Part shown: positions 57,884-64,000 of the stretch, piece after piece
Layout of the letters: every line of letters starts with the position of its first letter
Numbering within the stretch: the stretch's first letter is position 1
Assembly: GCA_023450835.1 (NCBI GenBank)
Contig: JAEXGM010000004.1
Location: 1 to 64,000, forward strand
Direction: 5' to 3'
From: Bacillota bacterium
GTDB lineage: Bacteria > Bacillota > Clostridia > Lachnospirales > Lachnospiraceae
DNA: 64,000 bases
Notes under the pieces: model-generated
Databases searched by the model: none
Told to the model about the DNA's origin: nothing
Seen by the model: only the letters and a program-made list of their open reading frames with translations
Position numbers and translations under genes: made by a program

Positions 57884-59269
57884 ATGATTAATCTCTTATC
57901 GGAAATGTCAAAATACATTATTATTATTCTGGTAGCTATCTATACTTACCTGTCTTATCGGGTACTTGGCATTTCAGATAAAGTAAGACAGAGCGGTATA
58001 TATACCAATATGAAATTATTAATATTTATATTCCATTTTATAAGTTATGGTATACTTTATATCAATTTGAAAAGCAGCTGGCTGATAGTACTTTATGTAG
58101 CTCAGATTATATCGCTGTTTATGATATTTGGGTTCTATCAATGGGTCTATGTTAACCTTTCGAAACCTCTTCTTTATAATATGATTTTCATGCTGGTCAC
58201 CGGGTATATCATGATAGCCAGGCTGTCTGCTAAAACATATTATGACAAAGCTTTTAAACAGTTGATTATTGCTACGGCAGCGCTGCTATTGTGTCTTGTA
58301 GTGCCGATTATCATAGAAAAACTGGAATACTTAAGGCATCTGGGATGGATATACGGAATACTGGGAGTTCTTATGTTATTGGTAGTTCTCTTTTGGGGAG
58401 TGGAAAATTACGGCGCGACCAATTGGATTAATATTAAAGGTTTTACCTTTCAGCCGTCGGAATTCGTTAAGATACTGTTTGTATTCTGTTTTGCTTCTCT
58501 TCTTTCCAGAAGGAAGGATTTTAAATACATTGTAATTATAACGGGACTGGCGGCAGTGCATGTAATCATACTGGTAGCAGAGAAGGATTTAGGAGGAGCT
58601 TTTATATTCTTCTTGACTTATCTTATGATGCTTTATACAGCAACAACAAAAACTCTGTATCTGGCCGCAGGTGTGGTGGCAGGAAGTATGGCTTCTGTTC
58701 TGGCCTACCGCTTCTTTTCCCATGTCAGGGTTAGAGTAAAGGCCTGGAAAGACCCCTGGACTTTAATCGATAAAGAAGGCTATCAGGTGGCTCAGTCACT
58801 TTTTGCCATAGGTACAGGCGGCTGGTTTGGTATGGGGCTTACCAAAGGACTCCCTACCAGCATTCCGGTTGCAGACAGTGATTTTATATTTTCTGCCCTG
58901 GCAGAAGAGATGGGCGGCTTTTTTGCAGTCTGTCTGGTATTGATTTGTTTGAACTTTTTTATACTTACTATCAATATTGCCATGCATTTTGAAAAGGAAT
59001 TCTATAAGCTGGTAGCTCTCGGCTTTGGTGTAATGTATGCGGTCCAGGTATTTCTCTCCCTGGGCGGTGCGATTAAACTGATTCCCTCCACCGGTGTTAC
59101 GCTGCCCTTTGTCAGCAGCGGAGGAAGTTCGGTATTAAGCAGTGTAATAATGTTTAGTGTGATTCAGGGACTTTATGTTTTGAGTCAGGATAGGAATGAA
59201 GATGGAAAAACAAGAAAAAAACCAAAAAGAAAAGAAAAAGAAATCCCTGCTGCCGCCAGTCAGAACTGA
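57884..59269 (+). CDS. SEDS-family peptidoglycan polymerase (FtsW/RodA)
   Basis: A 461-residue membrane protein with about ten helices. SEDS signs: ENYGATNWINIKGFTFQPSE, FVKILFVFCFASLLSRRKD, EKDLGGAFIFFLTYLMMLYT, GYQVAQSLFAIGTGGWFGMG, DSDFIFSALAEEMGGFFAV and the C-terminal IPSTGVTLPFVSSGGSSVLS. It polymerises glycan strands from lipid II with the PBP encoded next. The C-terminal basic tail overlaps the PBP gene by 74 bp. FtsW versus RodA cannot be decided from sequence. Confidence 0.93.
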   Translation: MINLLSEMSKYIIIILVAIYTYLSYRVLGISDKVRQSGIYTNMKLLIFIFHFISYGILYINLKSSWLIVLYVAQIISLFMIFGFYQWVYVNLSKPLLYNMIFMLVTGYIMIARLSAKTYYDKAFKQLIIATAALLLCLVVPIIIEKLEYLRHLGWIYGILGVLMLLVVLFWGVENYGATNWINIKGFTFQPSEFVKILFVFCFASLLSRRKDFKYIVIITGLAAVHVIILVAEKDLGGAFIFFLTYLMMLYTATTKTLYLAAGVVAGSMASVLAYRFFSHVRVRVKAWKDPWTLIDKEGYQVAQSLFAIGTGGWFGMGLTKGLPTSIPVADSDFIFSALAEEMGGFFAVCLVLICLNFFILTINIAMHFEKEFYKLVALGFGVMYAVQVFLSLGGAIKLIPSTGVTLPFVSSGGSSVLSSVIMFSVIQGLYVLSQDRNEDGKTRKKPKRKEKEIPAAASQN

Positions 59270-60755
59270 CCGGAAAAAAAGAACAAAGGAAAAGGATACA
59301 AGGGAGAAGGATATAAAAGACAGGGATACAAAAGAAAAATCAGCCAACAGAGAAATTATATTGATAACCTATCTATTTGCAGGACTTTTTCTGCTGGTTA
59401 TAGGGTATTATGTGCATTTTATGCTAAGAGACAGCGAAGAAGTCATTAATAATCCCTATAATAAGAGGCAGGATCTATTGGCAGAACAGATCATCAGGGG
59501 AGATATTCTTTCGGCGGACGGCAAAGTTCTTGCTCATACCCTTGTGGATTCCGATGGAAAGGAAACGAGGGATTATCCATTTAAAAATATATACGCCCAT
59601 GTAGTCGGAAGATTTTCAAAAGGCAAAACCGGACTGGAATCTTCTGAGAATTTTCACCTTTTAACTTCCCACATTAATACTATCAGTAAGATTGTAAAAG
59701 AATTGTCCGGCGGAAAAAATATCGGTGACAGTGTTGTGACCACTTTGGATACCAGATTGCAAAAAGCAGCATATGATGCTCTTGGGAACCATAGAGGAGC
59801 AGTTGTTGTAATGGACCCATCCTCCGGCAAGATTCTGGCTATGGTTTCCAAACCTGATTATGACCCCAATGAAATAAATGATACCTGGGATGAGCTTACA
59901 AAGGAAGATACGGGAGATACAGATAAAGCATCTCCTTTAGTAAATCGTGCAACACAGGGGTTATACCCTCCGGGTTCGACCTTTAAGATTCTGACCGCAC
60001 TGGAATATGTCAGGGAAAACCCGGATTACGAGAGTTATCAATATGATTGCAGCGGCAAAGGGATATTTAATAGTGTAACAATCAATTGCTATAATAACAA
60101 AGCCCACGGAGAGGTAGATTTGAAGGAATCTTTCGCCAAGTCCTGCAATTCTTCCTTTGCCAATATTGGAGTAACTCTAAATATGTCCTCGTTTCGTAAG
60201 CTTTGTGACACTTTCCTGTTTAACCAAAGTATTCCCATTGATATGTTATATAATAAAAGCAGTTTTGTGTTAAATGGCAAATCTCCTGTTGACCAGATTC
60301 CCCAGACCGTTATCGGACAGGGGCAGACGCAGATAACTCCGCTTCATAACGCACTGATTGTATCCGCCGTAGCAAATGGCGGTATCATGATGAAGCCTTA
60401 TGTAGTGGACCGGATAGAAAGTCAAAGCGGAGAAACGGTCAAAAAATATCTTCCGGAAATGGTAAAGAGCGTTATGACTCCGAAAGAATCCGAGATACTC
60501 ACCTCCTTTATGACAGAAACCGTAAACAGCGGAACGGCAGTTTCGCTAAAGAATGACCGTTACACCGTGGCAGGAAAAACAGGTTCGGCAGAGTTTATGG
60601 AAGGAAAGCCGGCTCATGCCTGGTTTGTAGGTTTTGCTCCTGCCGAAAAACCGGAGATAGCGGTAAGTATTGTTGTAGAAGGTGTCGGAACCGGAAGTGA
60701 CTATGCGGTTCCTATCGCGGACAAAATCTTTAAGACTTATTTTGGAAATAAATAG
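59196..60755 (+). CDS. Class B penicillin-binding protein (transpeptidase)
   Basis: A 519-residue D,D-transpeptidase. A Lys-rich cytoplasmic tail (1-50) is followed by one membrane helix (ILITYLFAGLFLLVIGYYVH). The extracellular domain has the dimerisation part (RGDILSADGKVLAHTL), active-site SxxK in PPGSTFKILTALEYV, SxN in SFAKSCNSSFANIG, and KTG in VAGKTGSAEFMEGKPAHAWF. It pairs with the SEDS protein encoded before it, with which it overlaps. Resembles PbpA/SpoVD-like clostridial PBPs. Confidence 0.93.
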   Translation: MKMEKQEKNQKEKKKKSLLPPVRTDRKKRTKEKDTREKDIKDRDTKEKSANREIILITYLFAGLFLLVIGYYVHFMLRDSEEVINNPYNKRQDLLAEQIIRGDILSADGKVLAHTLVDSDGKETRDYPFKNIYAHVVGRFSKGKTGLESSENFHLLTSHINTISKIVKELSGGKNIGDSVVTTLDTRLQKAAYDALGNHRGAVVVMDPSSGKILAMVSKPDYDPNEINDTWDELTKEDTGDTDKASPLVNRATQGLYPPGSTFKILTALEYVRENPDYESYQYDCSGKGIFNSVTINCYNNKAHGEVDLKESFAKSCNSSFANIGVTLNMSSFRKLCDTFLFNQSIPIDMLYNKSSFVLNGKSPVDQIPQTVIGQGQTQITPLHNALIVSAVANGGIMMKPYVVDRIESQSGETVKKYLPEMVKSVMTPKESEILTSFMTETVNSGTAVSLKNDRYTVAGKTGSAEFMEGKPAHAWFVGFAPAEKPEIAVSIVVEGVGTGSDYAVPIADKIFKTYFGNK

Positions 60756-60909
60756 AAATTTTCCTGCGTCAGTTTATGAATGCGAAATTTTCGATGCAAC
60801 TTTCGGTGCAAAAGGGAGAAAAAAGATAAAAAATCTGTCTAATAAACAGAAAAATATAGGAAATTTGTCTTTATGGTAAAGAGATTTGTTACTATTGCAT
60901 AAATATCAG

Positions 60910-60938
60910 TTGAACAATTATGTAAAATGATGTATACT
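60910..60938 (+). promoter_or_regulatory. Promoter of the Nudix gene
   Basis: TTGAAC (60910-60915), 17-bp spacer, TATACT (60933-60938), 42 bp before the ATG at 60981. Confidence 0.7.
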
Positions 60939-60980
60939 GAAATCAGTTATTTGACACACCATAATACAGGAGGAATTGCG

Positions 60981-61433
60981 ATGATTGAAGCAACGAGCTG
61001 TGGCGGTGTAGTTATTTTCAGAGGAAAGATTTTACTACTGTATAAGAACTATAAAAACAAGTATGAAGGTTGGGTTCTACCGAAAGGAACTGTGGAGGAA
61101 GGAGAAGAATTTAAGGAGACGGCCATACGTGAAGTAAAAGAGGAAACAGGGACGGATGCTTCTATAATTAAATATATTGGGAAAAGCCAGTATACATTCA
61201 GTACACCACAGAATACAGTAATAAAGGATGTTCATTGGTATTTAATGATGTCTGATAGCTATTACAGCAAACCGCAAAGAGAAGAATATTTTATGGACTC
61301 CGGATATTATAAATTTCATGAGGCGTATCATATGTTGAAGTTCTCCAATGAGAAACAAATATTAGAACGTGCTTATAATGAATATCTGGATTTGAAGAAG
61401 AGTAATTTGTGGGGAAATAAAAAATATTTCTAA
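60981..61433 (+). CDS. Nudix hydrolase
   Basis: A 150-residue pyrophosphohydrolase. The Nudix box is complete in GTVEEGEEFKETAIREVKEETGT form (G, E, RE-EE and G in the right places), after GWVLPKG. The start ATG 60981 has AGGAGG nearby; the in-frame ATG at 60927 would lie before the ribosome site. Substrate is not predictable; the length and start (IEATSCGGVVIFRGKILLLY) recall diadenosine-polyphosphate hydrolases. Confidence 0.93.
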   Translation: MIEATSCGGVVIFRGKILLLYKNYKNKYEGWVLPKGTVEEGEEFKETAIREVKEETGTDASIIKYIGKSQYTFSTPQNTVIKDVHWYLMMSDSYYSKPQREEYFMDSGYYKFHEAYHMLKFSNEKQILERAYNEYLDLKKSNLWGNKKYF

Positions 61434-61470
61434 CGTATTACATGGATGGTATTAATACGAAATAAAGAGT

Positions 61471-61566
61471 AAAAAGGAACCGGCAGCAGGTTGAGGTGCC
61501 TCTGAAAAGTTAGAACTAAAAATCTAACCTATAGGGGGCAGTTCAAGGCTGCCGGTCCCTTTTTTA
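61471..61566 (+). terminator. Terminator with nested IS3-like inverted ends in its loop
   Basis: Outer stem AAAAAGGAACCGGCAGC/GGCTGCCGGTCCCTTTTTT. Inside it, TTGAGGTGCCTCTGAAAAGT-TAGA (61491-61514) mirrors TCTAACCTATAGGGGGCAGT-TCAA (61523-61546) around ACTAAAAA. The last string looks like a right end of an IS3/IS150-group element (from memory). Confidence 0.75.
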
Positions 61567-61961
61567 TTATAGAACATAAAAATAAATCTCTGAAATGTGT
61601 TTTTATTTACACCCCCCAACACTTATTATAGAACCCTAAATAAAAAAGCTTTAAAAACAGATTTGAAAAATTAAAGAATTGTACAAGAATAATTCTCAAA
61701 TAATAGCCTGAAAGGTTCCTGAAATTTCTTACAATTTCCTTAAAATCCCTATGAAATGTTGTAAAAGTATAGCAATTTATTTATAATAATATATGGGGAA
61801 AAGAAGATAACCAGTAGACTGATACTTTGGTGATGTAAGGAGGATTAAGTGAAAATAAGATTTCACTTCCCTCCGATTTTGTAAGTGTGTATATTATCCC
61901 TCCTGAGGAGTGCTAAAGCATATCTGAAGGATGCTAATGAACACGCAGATGGGAGCTAATT
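61567..61961 (+). promoter_or_regulatory. Intergenic region with promoter of the DUF4349 lipoprotein gene
   Basis: About 395 bp. TTGTAA (61759-61764), 17 bp and TATAAT (61782-61787) lie 175 bp before the ATG, leaving a long AT-rich leader. A short hairpin GGAGGATTAAG / CCTCCGATTTT-like is near 61841-61880 (GTGAAATAGATTTCACTTC-type repeat around GTGAAAATAAGATTTCAC). Confidence 0.6.
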
Positions 61962-62972
61962 ATGAAAAAAAGAAGGATCTGTTATGTATTTATGCTGCTG
62001 GCAGTGCTGCTGCTTACAGCCTGCAGCGCCAGTAAAAACGACACAGCCAGCCCACGCTATGGCAACGGCAGTACAGGGGAGAGTACTGAAATGGCCAGTG
62101 ATAATGGCAGCGGAAGTGATGTCGGCTATACCTCATCGGTTGAAACCACAGAAGCCAAACCTCAGGCTTCAGAATCAGGAGAAGTGGACAATCAAAATAC
62201 CTCCAGTAATTCGGATACCGGCAGAAAACGGATACGAAAAATTAATTTAACACTGGAGACCCTTGAATTTGACGGAGCTTTAAAAGTTATTACAGAGCAG
62301 ATACAAAAGAGCGGCGGTTATGTTGAGAGTTCCTCCATCTATGGAAGCAAGGCTGAAGACAGAGATTCCAGAAGCGCACAATATGTGCTTAGAATACCGG
62401 CAGACCAGGCAGACGGCTTTGTTGAAATTATGGGAAACAAAATGAATCTGCTTCATAAGGAAGAGAGCAGCAAGGATATTACGCTGGATTATGTGGACAC
62501 CGAAAGCAGGGTTAAGGCCTTGGAGGTAGAGCAGGAAAGATTGTTGGCCCTTTTGGAAAAAGCCAATAAACTGGAAGATATTATTACGCTGGAAGACAGA
62601 ATGAGCACAGTGAGATACCAATTAGAACAGAACGCCTCAACGCTGCGGACCTATGACAATCTGGTAGACTATGCCACAATCACATTAAATGTCGACGAAG
62701 TTCTTCGGATATCACCTGCTGAGAGCAGAAGCAGCGCAAGCAGGATGAAGACAGGTTTTACAAATTCACTTCTGAATATGAGAGATGGTTTTGTAGAAGT
62801 AGGTGTCTGGTTTGTTGTGAATTTGCCCTATCTTATATTCTGGGGTGTAATTATTGGCATAGCCTTGCTGATATCCATGAAAGTATATTATAAAAAGGAA
62901 AAAAAGTCTCTTCCCGTTCAGAACAATAATTCAAATCTAAACAAAAAAGAGGAAGAAGAAAAAGAAAAATAA
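61962..62972 (+). CDS. DUF4349 lipoprotein
   Basis: A 336-residue lipoprotein: signal peptide with lipobox LLTAC, a Ser/Asn/Glu-rich linker (25-90), the DUF4349 domain (RKRIRKINLTLETLEFDGAL, QIQKSGGYVESSSIYGSKAE, YVLRIPADQADGFVEIMGNK, with coiled coil LEVEQERLLALLEKANKLED), and a C-terminal membrane helix (LPYLIFWGVIIGIALLISM) with a basic Asn-rich tail. Anchored at both ends of the domain. Function not known. Confidence 0.9.
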   Translation: MKKRRICYVFMLLAVLLLTACSASKNDTASPRYGNGSTGESTEMASDNGSGSDVGYTSSVETTEAKPQASESGEVDNQNTSSNSDTGRKRIRKINLTLETLEFDGALKVITEQIQKSGGYVESSSIYGSKAEDRDSRSAQYVLRIPADQADGFVEIMGNKMNLLHKEESSKDITLDYVDTESRVKALEVEQERLLALLEKANKLEDIITLEDRMSTVRYQLEQNASTLRTYDNLVDYATITLNVDEVLRISPAESRSSASRMKTGFTNSLLNMRDGFVEVGVWFVVNLPYLIFWGVIIGIALLISMKVYYKKEKKSLPVQNNNSNLNKKEEEEKEK

Positions 62973-63073
62973 AAACAGGCAGTTCATTTTCCTCCAATTC
63001 TCTAAAACAGCATGAATAAATAGAGAAAATCAGGGATACAATGAAAAATAGTCGAAAAGCAGGAAAATTATAC

Positions 63074-63102
63074 TTGCTATTAAAAAAAAGCTGTGGTATA
63101 AT
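63074..63102 (+). promoter_or_regulatory. Promoter of rpsB
   Basis: TTGCTA (63074-63079), 17-bp spacer, TATAAT (63097-63102). The transcript would begin near 63109. Confidence 0.8.
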
Positions 63103-63118
63103 TCATATGCTAAATTGC

Positions 63119-63176
63119 ACGTATGTTGATTTCTGACCTGGTGCCTACTGGTCTGTCAGAAAGTTGATACATACGG
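63119..63176 (+). promoter_or_regulatory. Hairpin leader of rpsB, possible S2 autoregulatory site
   Basis: CGTATGT-TGA-TTTCTGAC (63119-63136) pairs with GTCAGAAA-GTTGA-TACATACG around CTGGTGCCTACTGGTCT, just before the ribosome site of rpsB. Autoregulation by S2 is known in other bacteria; here it is inference. Confidence 0.5.
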
Positions 63177-63203
63177 AAGAAAACAACCAAATGGAGGTAA
63201 TTT

Positions 63204-63971
63204 ATGAGCGTTATATCAATGAAGCAGTTATTAGAAGCAGGTGTACATTTCGGACACCAGACAAGAAGATGGAACCCTAAGATGGCTGAGTACATCTACA
63301 CAGAAAGAAACGGAATCTACATCATTGACTTACAGAAGTCTGTAGGCAAAGTAGACGAGGCTTACTATGCAATTAAAGATATCGTTGCTGAAGGCGGAAA
63401 GATTCTTTTTGTTGGAACCAAGAAACAGGCTCAGGATTCTGTTAAGTCCGAAGCAGAACGTAGCGGTATGTTCTACGTAAATGAAAGATGGTTAGGCGGT
63501 ATGTTAACAAATTTCAAGACCATCCAGAGCAGAATTGCAAGATTAAAACTGATTGAAACAATGTCCCAGGACGGTACTTTCGAAGTTCTTCCCAAGAAAG
63601 AAGTTATCGAGTTAAAGAAAGAATGGGAGAAATTAGAGAAGAACCTTGGCGGAATTAAAAATATGAAGAATATTCCTGACGCTATCTTCGTAGTAGATCC
63701 TAAGAAAGAAAGAATCTGCGTACAGGAAGCTCATGCATTAGGTATTCCTTTAATTGGTATTGCAGATACAAACTGTGATCCTGAAGAACTTGATTATGTA
63801 ATTCCTGGTAATGATGATGCTATCAGAGCGGTTAAGTTAATCGTTGCTAAGATGGCAGATGCTGTTATCGAAGCTAACCAGGGAGTTCAGATGACTGACA
63901 GTTCCGAAGAGACTTCTGAAGCTGGTGTTGAAGCAGCAGAAGAAACTTCCGAAGAATTTGTTGAAGCATAA
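63204..63971 (+). CDS. rpsB: 30S ribosomal protein S2
   Basis: A 255-residue S2: MSVISMKQLLEAGVHFGHQT, RRWNPKMAEYIYTERNGIYI, KILFVGTKKQAQDSVKSEAE, NERWLGGMLTNFKTIQSRIA, ADTNCDPEELDYVIPGNDDA. The C-terminal 30 residues are a Glu/Ser/Ala-rich tail, longer than in B. subtilis. GGAGG precedes ATG 63204. tsf would be expected next, but the window ends 29 bp later. Confidence 0.98.
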   Translation: MSVISMKQLLEAGVHFGHQTRRWNPKMAEYIYTERNGIYIIDLQKSVGKVDEAYYAIKDIVAEGGKILFVGTKKQAQDSVKSEAERSGMFYVNERWLGGMLTNFKTIQSRIARLKLIETMSQDGTFEVLPKKEVIELKKEWEKLEKNLGGIKNMKNIPDAIFVVDPKKERICVQEAHALGIPLIGIADTNCDPEELDYVIPGNDDAIRAVKLIVAKMADAVIEANQGVQMTDSSEETSEAGVEAAEETSEEFVEA

Positions 63972-64000
63972 TAAGTTTAAGACAGTAAGCCATTAGATGG

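Noticed and set aside
1..64000. CRISPR arrays, tRNA or rRNA genes, prophage
   Set aside because: No regularly spaced direct repeats, no tRNA-like cloverleaf or conserved rRNA segments, and no phage structural genes were seen by eye.

Overview
The window is chromosomal DNA from a low-GC, endospore-forming anaerobic Firmicute. Gene content and order point to a Lachnospiraceae-type Clostridium: an alpha/beta small acid-soluble spore protein behind a sigma-G-like promoter, YlbJ beside coaD, plant-polysaccharide glycosidases, pta-ackA, AGGAGG-type ribosome sites and many TTGnnn-N17-TATAAT promoters. I see no rRNA, tRNA, CRISPR array, prophage or intact insertion sequence. The accessory layer consists of many small hairpin repeats between genes.

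Layout. 1-3.1 kb: a cut-off glycosidase and a GH43 enzyme. 3.2-9.9 kb: rpmB, an Asp23 protein, a DAK2/FakA-like kinase, recG and an AAA+ ATPase. 10-14.2 kb: UDP-galactopyranose mutase, a glycosyltransferase and a DUF2298 membrane protein (cell-surface glycan). 14.5-21.2 kb: SASP, rsmD-coaD, a coiled-coil protein, ylbJ, pepF and tmcAL. 21.4-24.6 kb: a complete peptide quorum-sensing locus, agrA-agrC-agrB-agrD. Its 48-codon agrD is easily missed. agrB and agrD each carry a TTGATW/TATAAT promoter with a LytTR-style direct repeat placed identically upstream. 25-28.2 kb: pta, ackA, yceD, rpmF. 28.3-30.6 kb: two unknown proteins and a YprB-type exonuclease.

31.1-46.9 kb looks like a sulfur or organosulfur island. 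It holds a radical-SAM protein with an unusual cysteine spacing, a flavin split-barrel protein, a GNAT acetyltransferase, a NitT/TauT-type ABC importer, a two-component pair and a stand-alone receiver. These are followed by a tight operon of a ThiS-like carrier, a siroheme/4Fe-4S sulfite reductase, TusA, a thioredoxin, a second ThiS-like carrier, a ThiF/MoeB-type activating enzyme and a JAMM peptidase. An alkaline-phosphatase-superfamily hydrolase and a LysR regulator close it. Both carriers have residues beyond the C-terminal Gly-Gly, which the JAMM peptidase would have to remove, and no sulfur-accepting enzyme is encoded nearby. The family resemblance is clear; the final product of the pathway is unknown.

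47-64 kb: a CmpB-cardiolipin synthase fusion, a GH2 beta-mannosidase-like enzyme, ruvA-ruvB, zapA, a U32 peptidase-family protein, a FtsW/RodA protein with its partner PBP, a Nudix hydrolase, a DUF4349 lipoprotein and rpsB.

The most unusual signals are non-coding. (1) Two 232-bp palindromes lie between ruvB and zapA, homologous to each other in opposite orientation, with changed but still paired stems. (2) Three copies of a 77-bp hairpin show compensatory changes and sit at transcription-unit borders in the sulfur island. (3) Two families of hairpin repeats end in Shine-Dalgarno-like sequences directly before start codons (recG, ackA, yprB, ruvA, ftsW, a ThiS gene and others). All comparisons were made by eye; none was tested with a search or folding program.
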